Source of the DNA: Candidatus Cloacimonadota bacterium
GTDB taxonomy: Bacteria; Cloacimonadota; Cloacimonadia; Cloacimonadales; Cloacimonadaceae
Length of the DNA: 64,000 nucleotides
Direction of reading: 5' to 3'
NCBI GenBank assembly: GCA_020532085.1
Contig: JAJBAV010000006.1
Span: 1-64,000, forward strand
The notes under the pieces were generated by a model. The model ran no database searches, was not told the DNA's origin, and saw only the letters and a program-made list of their open reading frames with translations. Of the stretch, positions 50,624 through 62,260 are shown in pieces. The stretch's first letter is position 1; each line of letters starts with the position of its first letter. A program made the translations under genes and the position numbers.

Positions 50624-51055
50624 ATGGCAAAACCGAAAGACGTAGCGGCGATACTGAAGCTTCAGCTTCCCGCAGGAAAAGCAACCCCGGCCCCGCCGGT
50701 CGGCCCCGCGTTGGGCCAGGTGGGAGTGAACATTCCTGAATTTTGCCGCCAGTTCAACGAAAAAACAGGTGACCAGCCCGGGATGGTTTTCCCCGTGGTG
50801 ATCTATGTCGCCAAAAATAAATCCTTCACTTTTGAGATCAAGACGCCGCCGGCGTCCATCCTGATCAAGAAAGAGGCCGGTCTGGCCAAAGGTTCGGCCA
50901 CCCCGAACAAAGTGAAAGTTGGCCATATCAATCAGGACCAGCTGCGCACCATCGCCCAGCTGAAGATCCAGGACATGAACTGCAATACCCTTGAATCTGC
51001 TATGAGTATGATCGCTGGCACTGCAAGGAGCATGGGTGTGGTCGTTGACGACTGA
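50624..51055 (+). CDS. rplK: 50S ribosomal protein L11
   Basis: The protein has 143 residues, the standard length. It contains [20 protein letters not shown] near the N-terminus and [20 protein letters not shown] near the C-terminus. It is part of the GTPase-associated centre. 12 bp after nusG. Confidence 0.98.
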   Translation: MAKPKDVAAILKLQLPAGKATPAPPVGPALGQVGVNIPEFCRQFNEKTGDQPGMVFPVVIYVAKNKSFTFEIKTPPASILIKKEAGLAKGSATPNKVKVGHINQDQLRTIAQLKIQDMNCNTLESAMSMIAGTARSMGVVVDD

Positions 51056-51094
51056 CCCACCTTGTGCAGGAGATAATATTCAGAAGGAGAGTCA

Positions 51095-51799
51095 ATGAAA
51101 CATAGCAAAAGGTACAACACTGCCTACGGGATGTATGACCGCCAGAAACGCTATGATCTCGACGAAGCCATCAAGATCCTGAAATCTTACCCGGCTTCCA
51201 AGTTTGACGAAACGGTTGAGATCCATTTCAATCTGGGCGTCGACCCCCGCAAAGCCGATCAGCAGATCCGCAACTCGCTGGTTTTGCCCCATGGAACGGG
51301 CAAAGTCTCGCGCGTGCTGGTTTTTGCCGAAGGCGACAAGGCGGATGAGGCCAGGAAAGCCGGTGCCGATCACGTGGGATTGGATGATCTGATGGAAAAG
51401 ATATCGGGCGGATGGTTCGATTTCGACGTCGTGATCACCACACCCACGATGATGGGAAAGATCGGCAAACTGGGCAGGGTTTTGGGCCCGCGTGGCCTGA
51501 TGCCCAACCCCAAGGTTGGTACCGTAACCATGGACGTGGGAAAAGCCGTTGAAGAAGCCAAGGGCGGCAAGATCGCCTACCGGGTGGACAAATTCGCGAA
51601 TTTGCACATCCTGACCGGCAAGATCAGCTTTTCCGCGGAAATGCTCAAGGACAACATCAAGGCCGTTCTGGCCGCGGTTCTCAAAGACCGCCCGGCGACC
51701 ATGAAGGGTGTCTATATCAAGAGCATCACCGTGTGCACGACCATGGGACCCGGCATCAAGCTGCAAATCGCAAGCGCGACTCTGGAAGCGAAGAGCTGA
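51095..51799 (+). CDS. rplA: 50S ribosomal protein L1
   Basis: The protein has 234 residues. It contains the signatures [19 protein letters not shown] and [19 protein letters not shown]. It forms the L1 stalk near the ribosomal E site and represses its own operon in many bacteria. GAAGGAG precedes the ATG. Confidence 0.98.
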   Translation: MKHSKRYNTAYGMYDRQKRYDLDEAIKILKSYPASKFDETVEIHFNLGVDPRKADQQIRNSLVLPHGTGKVSRVLVFAEGDKADEARKAGADHVGLDDLMEKISGGWFDFDVVITTPTMMGKIGKLGRVLGPRGLMPNPKVGTVTMDVGKAVEEAKGGKIAYRVDKFANLHILTGKISFSAEMLKDNIKAVLAAVLKDRPATMKGVYIKSITVCTTMGPGIKLQIASATLEAKS

Positions 51800-51810
51800 G
51801 GAGGAGAACA

Positions 51811-52341
51811 ATGGTTCAAAGTGTAAAATATGACATCGTAGCACAACTTAAAGAACGCATGGAAGGCGCCAAAGCGATCGTACTGGTGGATTACAAGGGG
51901 ATCAGCGTGGAGCAGGTGAATCAACTGCGCAACCAATACCGGGAAGCGAAAGTGGATTACCTGGTCCAGAAAAACACCCTGGTCAAGATAGCTCTCAATG
52001 ACCTGGGCATAACCGAGCTCGACGAATACCTGCAAGGCCCCACGGCCATCGCCATCTGCAAGGATGAGGAAGTTGCCCCGGCCAAGGTGCTCGTCAAATT
52101 CATCAAGGATGTGATGGAGGAAGCCCAGTTTCCCAGCTTCAAGGCTGGGTTGGTGGCCGGGCAGGTCTTCGACCAGGCCCAGCTGCAGGAACTGGCCAAA
52201 CTTCCGTCCCGCGAAGAAATGCTGGCCAAGATCATGGGCAGCCTGAACGCTCCTCTGTCCAACTTCATGAATGTATCCCAAGGTGTCGCCCGTAAGCTTG
52301 TATACGCGCTTGATGCCGTTGCCAAAACCAAGGCAAGCTAA
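51811..52341 (+). CDS. rplJ: 50S ribosomal protein L10
   Basis: The protein has 176 residues. ATG at 51811 follows GAGGAG directly after rplA; the upstream extension of the open frame lies inside rplA. It contains [33 protein letters not shown] and the C-terminal helix that binds L7/L12 dimers. The 11-bp rplA-rplJ gap leaves no room for the long L10-binding leader seen in Escherichia coli. Confidence 0.97.
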   Translation: MVQSVKYDIVAQLKERMEGAKAIVLVDYKGISVEQVNQLRNQYREAKVDYLVQKNTLVKIALNDLGITELDEYLQGPTAIAICKDEEVAPAKVLVKFIKDVMEEAQFPSFKAGLVAGQVFDQAQLQELAKLPSREEMLAKIMGSLNAPLSNFMNVSQGVARKLVYALDAVAKTKAS

Positions 52342-52367
52342 AAAAAATATTATCCCTGGAGGAAAAA

Positions 52368-52745
52368 ATGTCCGATAAAATAACCCAAGTTATTGACCTG
52401 GTTTCAGAGATGAGCCTGCTTGAGGTCTCTGAACTCGTAAAAGCAATGGAAGAGAAATTTGGTGTGTCAGCCGCCGCCCCCGTGGCCATGGCTGCCGCCC
52501 CGGCTGCCGGTGGCGCCGAAGCTCAGGAAGAAAAGACCGAGTTCGACGTCGTCCTGGCCAGTGCTGGCGAGAAAAAGATCAACGTGATCAAGGTCGTGCG
52601 CGAGATCACCAAGCTTGGCCTCAAAGAAGCCAAGGACCTGGTTGACGGCGCCCCCAAGGTGGTTGTGGAAAAAGTCAGCAAAGAAGAAGCCGAATCTGTT
52701 AAGAAGAAACTCGAAGAAGTCGGTGCTTCTGTCGAAGTTAAATAG
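52368..52745 (+). CDS. rplL: 50S ribosomal protein L7/L12
   Basis: The protein has 125 residues. An N-terminal dimerisation region ([18 protein letters not shown]), an Ala/Pro-rich hinge ([15 protein letters not shown]) and the C-terminal factor-binding domain ([33 protein letters not shown]) are present. GGAGG precedes the ATG. Confidence 0.98.
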   Translation: MSDKITQVIDLVSEMSLLEVSELVKAMEEKFGVSAAAPVAMAAAPAAGGAEAQEEKTEFDVVLASAGEKKINVIKVVREITKLGLKEAKDLVDGAPKVVVEKVSKEEAESVKKKLEEVGASVEVK

Positions 52746-52766
52746 GGTAACCACTCCCTAGCCAAT

Positions 52767-52800
52767 GTCCAAAAAAAGTCCCGTGGGACTTTTTTTGGAC
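52767..52800 (+). terminator. Attenuator-like hairpin between rplL and rpoB
   Basis: GTCCAAAAAAAGTCCC (52767-52782) folds back on the following sequence ending in TTTTTTTGGAC (to 52800). The inner GC stem is followed by seven T residues. Its position 21 bp after rplL suggests partial termination that lowers rpoBC expression relative to ribosomal proteins, as is known at the same place in Escherichia coli. Confidence 0.8.
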
Positions 52801-52951
52801 TTGTTATGTTTCAGAACCCGAACCCGATCCATTGTCCGAGCGACATCCCTGTCCCCACATCCAAGGCAGGCTTATTTTACCGCAAAGTGGCGGTACCGCG
52901 CAAGCAACACATTTACCATGCAACGGTTAGAGACCGCAAAGGAGTGAGCTT

Positions 52952-55900
52952 TTGAGAAAGATCAAGAGTTTTTCCAAGATCTCCGGAAGATTTGCCGAAC
53001 TGGGCATCCCGGAAGTGGAAATACCCAATCTGCTGGCTATGCAAGTGGATTCGTTCAATGACTTTTTACAAAAGGACATCCATCCCAAGCGCCGGGAGAA
53101 AAAAGGGCTTCAGGAAGTTTTTGAGGCCATTTTCCCGATCGAGGACATCAAGGGCAATTTCCTGCTGGAATTTCAGGAGTATAACATCCTGCAGGAGAAG
53201 TATTCCATCGACGAGTGCCGGGAACGCAACCTGTCTTACCAGGCACCCCTGAAAGCCAAGCTGCGGCTTACGATCTTCGAACAGAACGAAGGGGTCCGGG
53301 AACACAAGGACACCATTGAACAGGATGTGTTTTTAGGTGAGATCCCCCTCATCACCGAGCAGGGAACTTTCATCGTCAATGGCGCTGAGAGGGTGGTCAT
53401 ATCGCAGTTGCAGCGCTCACCCGGAGTTTTTTTCTCGGAAGAGAAGCACGCCAGCGGTAAAACTTTGTATTCCGCCAAGGTGATCCCCTACAACGGGTCC
53501 TGGCTGGAATTCGACATCGACATCCACGACGTGATGTATGTGCACATCGACAAGCGCCGCAAACTTCCGGTCACCATCATTTTGCGCGCCATCGGCATTT
53601 CCACCAACCAGGACCTGCGCAAGGTGTTTTACGCCAGCGAGACCCTGAAGCTGAAAGAGGCGAAGGGCCGCCATCTCTATGAAGAGATCAAAGTGAAGGG
53701 CTCAGACGAACCCCTGGCAACCGTGAACGAGCAGGTGACCGACGCCCTGATCAAGATTCTGGAAGAGCAAGGCATCAAGAAGGTCGAGGTGATCGACTAC
53801 GAGTATGAGATCGCCCGCAAGGTGCTGGAAAACACCATTGCCAAAGACCCCACCGAAAACCAGGAAGACGCCCTTAAAAAGATCTACAGCCTGATCCGGC
53901 CCGGCGAAGACGCCACCTTGGAAACCGCCAAGGCCTTGGTGGACAGGATGTTTTTCAACGAAAAACGCTACAACCTCGATGAGGTGGGACGCTACAAGAT
54001 CAACACCCGCCTCGGCATCAACGTGGACCCCAACCTCCTCACCCTCTGCGTGGATGACTTCGTTCACATCTTCAAGACCCTGGTGAACATCTATCACGAC
54101 CAGGATGTGGTTGACGACATCGACAACCTTTCCAACCGGCGCGTGCGCACGGTGGGTGAACTTTTGGAAGAGCAGTATAAGACAGGGTTGTCCATGGTTG
54201 CCCGGATCATTCAGGAACGCATGGCGATCTCCAACACCGACGAGATCACGGTGCACGATCTGGTGAACAGCAACGCGCTGATCTCCGTGGTGCAGTCGTT
54301 CTTCCTTACCGGACAGCTTTCCCAGTTCATGGAACAGACCAATCCCCTGGCTGCGCTGCGGCACAAACGCGCGTTCTCGGCTTTGGGCCCCGGCGGACTC
54401 ACCCGCGACAGGGCCGGCTTTGAAGTGCGCGACGTGCACGCGTCCCACTACGGACGGGTTTGCCCCGTGGAAACCCCGGAAGGACCGAACATCGGCCTCA
54501 TCGTGTCGCCCTCCATCTATTCCCGGATCAACAAGTTCGGTTTCATGGAAACCCCCTACCGCAAGATCGTGGATGGAGTGGTCACCAATGAATATGAATA
54601 TCTGGACGCCGCCCAGGAAGAGAAATTCATCATCGCCCAGAGCAACGTGACCTTGGACGACAAGCGCCGGATAACCGACGAAGCGGTCTTCGCCCGCGAC
54701 AAGGGCGATTTCATCCTGGTGAGTCCCAAACAGCTGGAGTACATGGATGTTGCCCCGCAGCAAATGGTTTCGGTTTCCGCGGCGATGATCCCCTTCCTCG
54801 AGCATGACGATGCCAACCGCGCCCTGATGGGCTCAAACATGCAACGCCAAGCCGTTCCGCTGATCAATCCGAAAGCCCCGGTGGTGGGAACCGGCATGGA
54901 AAAAATTGCCACCATGGATACCTCCAACATTGCCGTGGCCCCCTATGACGGCACTGTGACCAACGTAACCTCGGCCTATGTGGAGATCAAGCCCCTCAGC
55001 GAAACGGACGAAGCTTTTTATCTGAGCACGGGCAACCGCATCGAACTCAAGAAATTCGTGCGCACCAATCAGGACACCTGCAACAACCAGCGTCCCGTGG
55101 TGCGGATCGGCGACAAGGTCCGCAAAGGCCAGCCGATCTCGGACGGTGGCTGCGTGGAAGACAACCGTCTGGCGCTGGGCACCAATCTGCTGGTGGCTTT
55201 CATGCCCTGGTACGGTTACAACTATGAGGACGCCATCATCCTCAGTGAAAAGGTGGCCCGCGAGGACACCCTCACTTCGATCTATATCGAAGAGATGGAA
55301 GTGCTGGTGCGCAACGTCAAGAATGGGCGCGAAGAACTGGCTTACGACATACCCAATGTGCCCGCCCACGCTCTGCGCAATCTGGACAAGACCGGTATCA
55401 TCCGCGTTGGCTCAGTGATCCAGGCCGGCGATATCATCGTGGGCAAAGTGACCCCCAAGAGCATCGAGATAGACCCCTCTCCGGAAGAAAACCTGATGCG
55501 CGCGCTGTTTGGCGACCGGGCCGGAGACTTCACCAACAGTTCGCTCAAGGCCAAGCCAGGCATGGAAGGCGTGGTGATCGACGTAAAGATGTTCTCCCGG
55601 CTGGAAGAGGGCATGGAACAGGAAGAGGACAAGGACGAAAAATACAACAAGCTGAAAAGCGATCTTAACCTGCGCCGCAAAAAGGTGGAGGAATTCAAGG
55701 AAGAGAAGCTCTCCGCCGCCTTGCTGGGCCAGCTGGCCCAAACCATCTGGGACGAGAAGACCAACGTCTATTTCATCGCCCCCGGTAAAAAGATCACCAA
55801 GACGGACGTGGCCCGGATCAACTTCAAGAAGCTGGACCTGGACGCCCAACTGGTGCAGGACACTGAGAAGAACGAGCAAATCTACAGCGACATCATCCTG

Positions 55901-56740
55901 AAGGTCAAGCAGTCCCTGGAGCAGAGTGAAAACATCTACCGCAAGTCCCGCGAACGCATCAAACATGGAGATGAGTTGCAATACGGCGTGCGCAAGATGG
56001 TGAAGGTCTATGTGGCCAAGAAACGCAAGATCGAGGTGGGAGACAAGATGGCCGGACGCCACGGAAACAAGGGAGTGATCTCCATCGTGGCTCCCATCGA
56101 AGACATGCCGTTCCTGGAAGACGGATCCCCCGTGGACATCGTGCTCAATCCTCTGGGTGTGCCCAGCCGCATGAACATCGGCCAGATCATGGAGACCCAT
56201 CTTGGCATGGCCGCGCAGGCCTTGGGCTTTGAAGTGGAGACCCCGATCTTTGACGGCGCTTCGGTGGACGACATCGAATCCGCGCTGCAGGAGGCAGGAT
56301 TGCCCACCGATGGCAAGCAGGTCCTCTATGACGGAAAATCCGGAGAACCTTTCAAGGAACGCGTCACCGTTGGCGTGATCTACATGATGAAACTCAACCA
56401 CCTGGTGGCGGACAAGATGCACGCACGCTCCACCGGTCCTTACTCCCTGATCACGCAGCAGCCCCTGGGTGGAAAAGCCCAGCACGGCGGACAGCGTTTG
56501 GGGGAAATGGAAGTCTGGGCGCTGGAAGCTTACGGCGCTGCGCACCTGCTGGAAGAAATGCTCACCATCAAGAGCGATGACGTGGATGGCCGCAACAATG
56601 CCTTCAAAGCAATCACTCGCGGTGAAAACCCGCCCCCTCCGGGCATTCCGGAATCCTTCAACGTGCTCATCAGTGAGCTCAAGTCCCTGGGCTTCGATAT
56701 CGAATTCCTCAAGGATAGCGAAAAGGGCGAAGTGAGGTAA
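52952..56740 (+). CDS. rpoB: DNA-directed RNA polymerase subunit beta
   Basis: The protein has 1262 residues. The start is TTG at 52952, with AAGGAG seven bases upstream; no in-frame ATG fits better. Landmarks include FLTGQLSQFMEQTNPLAALR with HKRAFSALGPGG in the rifampicin-binding fork region, ETPEGPNIGLI, the Lys/Arg-rich KMAGRHGNKG and the C-terminal PLGGKAQHGGQRLGEMEVWA. The rifampicin region looks wild type by eye. Two bases separate its stop from rpoC. Confidence 0.98.
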   Translation: MRKIKSFSKISGRFAELGIPEVEIPNLLAMQVDSFNDFLQKDIHPKRREKKGLQEVFEAIFPIEDIKGNFLLEFQEYNILQEKYSIDECRERNLSYQAPLKAKLRLTIFEQNEGVREHKDTIEQDVFLGEIPLITEQGTFIVNGAERVVISQLQRSPGVFFSEEKHASGKTLYSAKVIPYNGSWLEFDIDIHDVMYVHIDKRRKLPVTIILRAIGISTNQDLRKVFYASETLKLKEAKGRHLYEEIKVKGSDEPLATVNEQVTDALIKILEEQGIKKVEVIDYEYEIARKVLENTIAKDPTENQEDALKKIYSLIRPGEDATLETAKALVDRMFFNEKRYNLDEVGRYKINTRLGINVDPNLLTLCVDDFVHIFKTLVNIYHDQDVVDDIDNLSNRRVRTVGELLEEQYKTGLSMVARIIQERMAISNTDEITVHDLVNSNALISVVQSFFLTGQLSQFMEQTNPLAALRHKRAFSALGPGGLTRDRAGFEVRDVHASHYGRVCPVETPEGPNIGLIVSPSIYSRINKFGFMETPYRKIVDGVVTNEYEYLDAAQEEKFIIAQSNVTLDDKRRITDEAVFARDKGDFILVSPKQLEYMDVAPQQMVSVSAAMIPFLEHDDANRALMGSNMQRQAVPLINPKAPVVGTGMEKIATMDTSNIAVAPYDGTVTNVTSAYVEIKPLSETDEAFYLSTGNRIELKKFVRTNQDTCNNQRPVVRIGDKVRKGQPISDGGCVEDNRLALGTNLLVAFMPWYGYNYEDAIILSEKVAREDTLTSIYIEEMEVLVRNVKNGREELAYDIPNVPAHALRNLDKTGIIRVGSVIQAGDIIVGKVTPKSIEIDPSPEENLMRALFGDRAGDFTNSSLKAKPGMEGVVIDVKMFSRLEEGMEQEEDKDEKYNKLKSDLNLRRKKVEEFKEEKLSAALLGQLAQTIWDEKTNVYFIAPGKKITKTDVARINFKKLDLDAQLVQDTEKNEQIYSDIILKVKQSLEQSENIYRKSRERIKHGDELQYGVRKMVKVYVAKKRKIEVGDKMAGRHGNKGVISIVAPIEDMPFLEDGSPVDIVLNPLGVPSRMNIGQIMETHLGMAAQALGFEVETPIFDGASVDDIESALQEAGLPTDGKQVLYDGKSGEPFKERVTVGVIYMMKLNHLVADKMHARSTGPYSLITQQPLGGKAQHGGQRLGEMEVWALEAYGAAHLLEEMLTIKSDDVDGRNNAFKAITRGENPPPPGIPESFNVLISELKSLGFDIEFLKDSEKGEVR

Positions 56741-56742
56741 AG

Positions 56743-59700
56743 ATGTTAAAAGACACCCGACGTGAGATCCGCCCCAACGAATATGACTTTGTGCGCATCA
56801 AGCTGGCATCGCCGGAAACGATCGTAAACGAATGGTCGCATGGCGAGGTAACCAAACCCGATACACTCAACTACCGCACTCTCAAACCCGAAAAGGACGG
56901 CCTTTTCTGCGAAAGGATCTTCGGCCCGGAAAGGGATTATGAGTGCGCCTGCGGCAAATACAAGAAGAAACGCTTTCAAAACACGGTCTGTGACCGCTGC
57001 AACGTGCTGGTGACAACTTCCCGCGTGCGCCGCACCCGCATGGGGCACATCGCCCTGGCCGTGCCGATCGCCCACATCTGGTTCGTGAAAAGCGCGCCCA
57101 GCAAGATCGGAACTTTGCTGGACATGACGGTAAAAGACCTGGAACGCATCCTCTATTATGAATCTTTCATTGTGATCGACCCAGGCGACAGCCCCTATGA
57201 AAAGTATGAACTGATCGAAGTGGACGAATACTACGAGATCCGGGATAAAGTGGGCGATAATTTCATCGCCATGATGGGCGCTGAGGCCGTTCGGGAATTG
57301 CTTTCCCGCATTGACCTGCACAATGAGGCCCTGAACATCCGCTCCCGGCTGAAAATGGAGAAGGCCACCCTGCACAAGCAGAAACTGATCAACAAGCTCA
57401 AGATCGTGGATGCCTTCATCAAATCCGGCAATCAGCCCGAAAATATGATCCTGCAAGCCCTGCCGGTGCTGCCGCCGACGCTCAGGCCGTTGGTACCGCT
57501 GGAAGGCGGACGCTTTGCCACCGCGGACTTCAACGACCTTTACCGCCGCGTGATCACCCGCAACAACCGGCTGAAACAGCTGCTGGACATCCGCGCCCCC
57601 GAGGTTATCCTGCGCAATGAAAAGCGCATGCTGCAGGAAGCGGTGGACGCCCTGATCGACAATTCCCGTAAACCACGCCCGGTGCGGGGCAGAGGCAACC
57701 GGCCCCTGAAATCGCTCACCGACCAGTTGAAGGGCAAGCAGGGCCGCTTCCGTCAGAACCTGCTGGGAAAACGCGTGGACTATTCGGGCCGTTCCGTGAT
57801 CACCGTCGGCCCCGAACTGAAGCTCTACCAGTGCGGCATACCCAAAGATATGGCCGTGGAGCTTTTCAAACCTTATCTGATCGAACGCCTGCAAAAAATG
57901 GGCGAGGTCGACAAGGTCAAAAACGCCAAGAAACTCATCGAGAAAAAGCAACCCGAGATCTGGTCCATCCTGGAAGATGTGATCCGCGATTACCCCGTGC
58001 TGCTGAACCGCGCGCCCACTCTGCATCGCCTGGGTATCCAGGCCTTCATGCCGGTGCTCACGGACAACAAAGCCATCCAGCTGCATCCCATGGTCTGCGT
58101 TCCTTTCAACGCCGACTTCGACGGTGACCAGATGGGTGTGTATGTGCCGCTCTCGCATGAAGCGCAGATCGAGGCCAGGGTGCTGATGCTTTCCACCCGC
58201 AATCTGCTGCTGCCCTCGAACGGCAGGCTGGCCATGGCGGCCAACCAGGACATTGTATTGGGTTGCTACTACCTCACCATGGAAGAGTTTCCCCCGCCCG
58301 CGGAGGTCTCCACCATGCGCCATTTCTACAACACAGACGAAGTGATCGCCGCCTATGAATCCGAGGAGCAAAACTACTCCGTGAAGGGAGAGGTGATCGG
58401 CAGGCGCAATCTGGACCTGCACACCTGGATCCGGGTCAAAGTGGATGGCAATTTCATCGTCACCACCGTGGGACGGGTCATCTTCAACCAGGTGATACCG
58501 CGCGAGGTTGGCTTCCAAAACATCACCTATGACAAAGGCAAACTCAACGATCTGGCCATGCTTTGTTTCGACGCCGTGGGACAGTGGCGCACCGCCCAGT
58601 TCCTCGACCATCTCAAAGAGGTTGGATTTGGCTACGCCACCCGGGCCGGAGTGACCTTCAGTTTCAGCGACATCGTGGTGCCCAAGCGCAAGGACGAGAT
58701 CATCGCCGAATCCGAGGAAGACGTGAAGAAGGTCTTCGACCTCCACCAAAAAGGCGGGATCACGGAAAGCGAGCGCTTTGGCCGGATCGTCGACCTGTGG
58801 AAAAAGACCACCGTCCGGGTCACCGATGAAATGATGGAAGACCTTTCCCACAGCAGAAACGGCCTCAACTCCATCTACATGATGTTCAAGTCCGGGGCCC
58901 GCGGCAGCAAAGACCAGATCAAACAGCTGGGCGGCATGCGCGGACTGATGGACAAACCTTCCAAGATAGGTTCCACCGGTGGGGCCGACGTTATCGAAAC
59001 CCCCATCAAGTCGAACTTCCGGGATGGCTTGACCGTGCTGGAATACTTCGTTTCCACTCACGGCGCCCGCAAGGGATTGGCCGATACAGCCCTGAAAACA
59101 GCCGACGCCGGATATCTCACCCGCCGTCTGGTGGACGTGGCCCAAAACGCCATCATCACCCTGGACGACTGTGGCACCGGCCGCGGCGTGCACATGAGCG
59201 TGCTCAAGGAAGGGAACGAAGTGGTGACCACTCTCTCCGACCGCATTCAGGGACGCACTGCGGTGGATGACGTGGTCGATCCCGTCACCGGCAAGATCCT
59301 GGTTCACAGCGGCCAGGAGATCAGCAACAAGATGGCCCGCACCATTCAAAACCACGGCATCATCTCGGTGCATGTGCGCTCGGTGCTCACCTGTGAGGCA
59401 GAGCGTGGCATCTGCGCCAAATGTTACGGGCGCAACCTGGCCACCCAAAAGCCCGCCACCATCGGTGATCCCGTGGGCATCATTGCCGCTCAGAGCATCG
59501 GTGAGCCAGGCACGCAGCTTACGCTGCGCACCTTCCACATCGGTGGTGCGGCCTCCACCGCTACCGAGATGGCGGAAGTGGCCTCCAACCACGACGGTAT
59601 CGTGAAATTCGACAGGATGAACACGGTTTCGAACATCGACAACCAGCTGATCTCTGTCAGTCATCTGGGCCGCATCCTGGTGCTGGACGAAGAGAACGAG

Positions 59701-61224
59701 AGCAAGGTCCTGGAAGAATACAAAGTGGAATACGCGGCCACGGTGCATGTGCGCGACGGCCAAAAGATAGCCCTCAACACCAAGCTGCTCAGTTGGGACC
59801 AGTTCAACAATCCTCTCATTTCCACAGCCAAAGGTGTGCTCCACTATGAAAACTTCATCAAGGACATCACCTTCAGGGAGGAATACAACGACATCACCTT
59901 CTCCCGAGACATCACCATCATTGAATCCAAGGACCGCAAGAAACAACCGCAGTTCCGCATCGTGAGCGAAGACGGCAGCGCGGTGCAGGTGCCCCTGCCT
60001 GCCGGACTGGTGGTGCGCGTGGAGGACGGCAGTTTCGTGCATACCGGCGATATCTTGGGCCAGACGTCACGCATGACCATTAAACAGCGCGACATCACGG
60101 GTGGCCTGCCCCGCGTGCAGGACCTCTTCGAAGCCCGCGTACCCAAAGACAAGGCCAAGATCTCTGACATCGAGGGGATCGTTACCATCGGCGGACTCAA
60201 AAAGACTGGACGCGACATCTTCGTGACCCCGGCCAACGGCATTGTTGCGCCGGTGGACGGCAAGGTGCTGGTCCAATCCGACGATTATCTGCATCAGGTG
60301 GTCATCCTCACCGACAAGACCGTTTACACGGAAAAGGACGGCAAGGTCACCATCATCGAGGAAAACAAGAAGAAGTTGGTCTCGGTCGCCAAGCGCAATG
60401 CCAAGCAGCCCGCGGTGTATGAAATCCCCAAAGGACTGCAGATCATCGTGAACAGCGAGGACAGCGTGAAAGCTGGTGCCCCGCTCTGTGGCAGGATCAT
60501 GCCCATCCCACCGCTGCAGGAAAGCATTGTCAACGACGGAGACATGGTGAAAAAAGGTCAGCCTTTGGCCGGCCGCAAATATTCCATCCCTTCCGGGAAA
60601 CGCATCATCGTTCACCAGGGTGACCACGTGGAAAGCGGTGATGCCTTGTCCGACGGTCCTTTCGACCCTCACGACATGCTGGTGAAGGGTATCATCGAAG
60701 CCCAGCTGATGATCCTCAACGAAGTGCAGGAGATCTACCGCAAGCAGGGCGTGAAGATAGACGACAAGCATGTCAGTGTGATCATCCGCCAGATGTTCAA
60801 GAAAGTTCGCATCACAGACAGTGGCAGCACTTCCTTCCTTGAAGGTGACATTGTGGACAAGATCCAAGTGGAAAAAGAGAACCGCGAGATCATCCAGTTC
60901 GGCAAAACGCCCGCGCAGTTTGAACAGCTGCTGCTGGGCATCACCAAAACCTCGCTGCTCACAGACAGCTGGCTTTCCGCCGCGTCTTTCCAGGAAACAA
61001 CCAAGGTTCTCACCAAAGCCGCCATCGAAGGCAGGATCGACCGCCTCGAAGGCCTCAAGGAAAGCATCATTTTAGGCCACCGCATCCCCGTGGGAACCGG
61101 TACCAGGATCTACAACACCCAGATCGAGGAAGCCGTGAACAACGGCGATACGGTCGCCCAGATCATCGATCACTTTGCCCATCCCAGCCAGGATGAGGAA
61201 GCGGATGATTTTTACAATTTCTAA
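56743..61224 (+). CDS. rpoC: DNA-directed RNA polymerase subunit beta'
   Basis: The protein has 1493 residues. Zinc site 1 is CACGKYKKK with CDRCN near residue 70; the catalytic magnesium loop is [12 protein letters not shown] near 460; zinc site 2 is [14 protein letters not shown] near 885; the trigger-loop region has [13 protein letters not shown]. The subunit is long because of an insert between the trigger-loop region and the C-terminus, around 1000-1230. This includes biotinyl/lipoyl-like barrel repeats ([18 protein letters not shown]). It forms the active site with RpoB. Confidence 0.98.
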   Translation: MLKDTRREIRPNEYDFVRIKLASPETIVNEWSHGEVTKPDTLNYRTLKPEKDGLFCERIFGPERDYECACGKYKKKRFQNTVCDRCNVLVTTSRVRRTRMGHIALAVPIAHIWFVKSAPSKIGTLLDMTVKDLERILYYESFIVIDPGDSPYEKYELIEVDEYYEIRDKVGDNFIAMMGAEAVRELLSRIDLHNEALNIRSRLKMEKATLHKQKLINKLKIVDAFIKSGNQPENMILQALPVLPPTLRPLVPLEGGRFATADFNDLYRRVITRNNRLKQLLDIRAPEVILRNEKRMLQEAVDALIDNSRKPRPVRGRGNRPLKSLTDQLKGKQGRFRQNLLGKRVDYSGRSVITVGPELKLYQCGIPKDMAVELFKPYLIERLQKMGEVDKVKNAKKLIEKKQPEIWSILEDVIRDYPVLLNRAPTLHRLGIQAFMPVLTDNKAIQLHPMVCVPFNADFDGDQMGVYVPLSHEAQIEARVLMLSTRNLLLPSNGRLAMAANQDIVLGCYYLTMEEFPPPAEVSTMRHFYNTDEVIAAYESEEQNYSVKGEVIGRRNLDLHTWIRVKVDGNFIVTTVGRVIFNQVIPREVGFQNITYDKGKLNDLAMLCFDAVGQWRTAQFLDHLKEVGFGYATRAGVTFSFSDIVVPKRKDEIIAESEEDVKKVFDLHQKGGITESERFGRIVDLWKKTTVRVTDEMMEDLSHSRNGLNSIYMMFKSGARGSKDQIKQLGGMRGLMDKPSKIGSTGGADVIETPIKSNFRDGLTVLEYFVSTHGARKGLADTALKTADAGYLTRRLVDVAQNAIITLDDCGTGRGVHMSVLKEGNEVVTTLSDRIQGRTAVDDVVDPVTGKILVHSGQEISNKMARTIQNHGIISVHVRSVLTCEAERGICAKCYGRNLATQKPATIGDPVGIIAAQSIGEPGTQLTLRTFHIGGAASTATEMAEVASNHDGIVKFDRMNTVSNIDNQLISVSHLGRILVLDEENESKVLEEYKVEYAATVHVRDGQKIALNTKLLSWDQFNNPLISTAKGVLHYENFIKDITFREEYNDITFSRDITIIESKDRKKQPQFRIVSEDGSAVQVPLPAGLVVRVEDGSFVHTGDILGQTSRMTIKQRDITGGLPRVQDLFEARVPKDKAKISDIEGIVTIGGLKKTGRDIFVTPANGIVAPVDGKVLVQSDDYLHQVVILTDKTVYTEKDGKVTIIEENKKKLVSVAKRNAKQPAVYEIPKGLQIIVNSEDSVKAGAPLCGRIMPIPPLQESIVNDGDMVKKGQPLAGRKYSIPSGKRIIVHQGDHVESGDALSDGPFDPHDMLVKGIIEAQLMILNEVQEIYRKQGVKIDDKHVSVIIRQMFKKVRITDSGSTSFLEGDIVDKIQVEKENREIIQFGKTPAQFEQLLLGITKTSLLTDSWLSAASFQETTKVLTKAAIEGRIDRLEGLKESIILGHRIPVGTGTRIYNTQIEEAVNNGDTVAQIIDHFAHPSQDEEADDFYNF

Positions 61225-61257
61225 ACCCAAACATACAACCACCATGGAGGTAAATCA

Positions 61258-61638
<381 letters not shown>

Positions 61639-61653
61639 ACGGAGGAATGAGCC

Positions 61654-62124
61654 ATGCCCAGAAAGAAAAAAGCTGTCGTCCGTGTAGTGCTTCCGGATCC
61701 CAAATATAACGACGTGATCGTCTCCAAGTTCATGAATTGCCTGATGAAGCAAGGCAAGAAGAGCATAGCCGAAAAGATCGTTTACGGCGCTTTCGACATC
61801 ATCGCGGAAAAGACCAAGCAGCCACCTTTGGAAGTCTTCAAAACCGCCCTCGAAAACGTGCGCCCGATGGTCAAGGTCGTTTCCCGCCGCGTGGGTGGAT
61901 CAAACTACCAGATCCCTCTGGAAGTGAACGAGAAAAACGGCCGTGCCCTGGCTTTCCGCTGGCTGATCAGCTACTCCCGCGCCCGCAGCGAAAAGACCAT
62001 GATCGAACGCCTGGCCGCCGAGCTCATCGCCGCCTACAAGAAAGAAGGCGCTTCCATCAAAAAACGCGAAGACACCCACAAGATGGCCGATGCCAACAAA
62101 GCCTACGCCCATCTGAGGTTCTGA
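61654..62124 (+). CDS. rpsG: 30S ribosomal protein S7
   Basis: The protein has 156 residues. It contains DVIVSKFMNCLMKQGKKSIA, VSRRVGGSNYQIPLEV and a C-terminal HKMADANKAYAHLRF. It nucleates folding of the 16S 3' domain. 15 bp after rpsL. Unlike the usual str operon, fusA does not follow. Confidence 0.98.
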   Translation: MPRKKKAVVRVVLPDPKYNDVIVSKFMNCLMKQGKKSIAEKIVYGAFDIIAEKTKQPPLEVFKTALENVRPMVKVVSRRVGGSNYQIPLEVNEKNGRALAFRWLISYSRARSEKTMIERLAAELIAAYKKEGASIKKREDTHKMADANKAYAHLRF

Positions 62125-62149
62125 CCCGTTTCAACTCTTGTCAAAACTG

Positions 62150-62175
62150 CAAGGCGGAATTTCGGTTCCGCCTTG
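62150..62175 (+). terminator. Stem-loop after rpsG
   Basis: CAAGGCGGAA (62150-62159) pairs perfectly with TTCCGCCTTG (62166-62175) around a 6-nt loop. Only a short TTGTTG-like tract follows, so termination may be weak. It marks the end of the ribosomal block. Confidence 0.6.
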
Positions 62176-62260
62176 TTGTGCATGATGGCCAGTTTGACAG
62201 AGAGCCGAAATTAATGGTCTTTATGGCGGCCAAATTGCATATAATGGATATGGAGGAACG

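Noticed and set aside
56746-60042. A 1098-codon open frame antisense to rpoC
   Set aside because: It lies wholly opposite rpoC, which is certain. In GC-rich codon usage the complementary frame is often free of stops. The predicted protein (His, Gly, Val-rich) has no domain and no ribosome-binding site.
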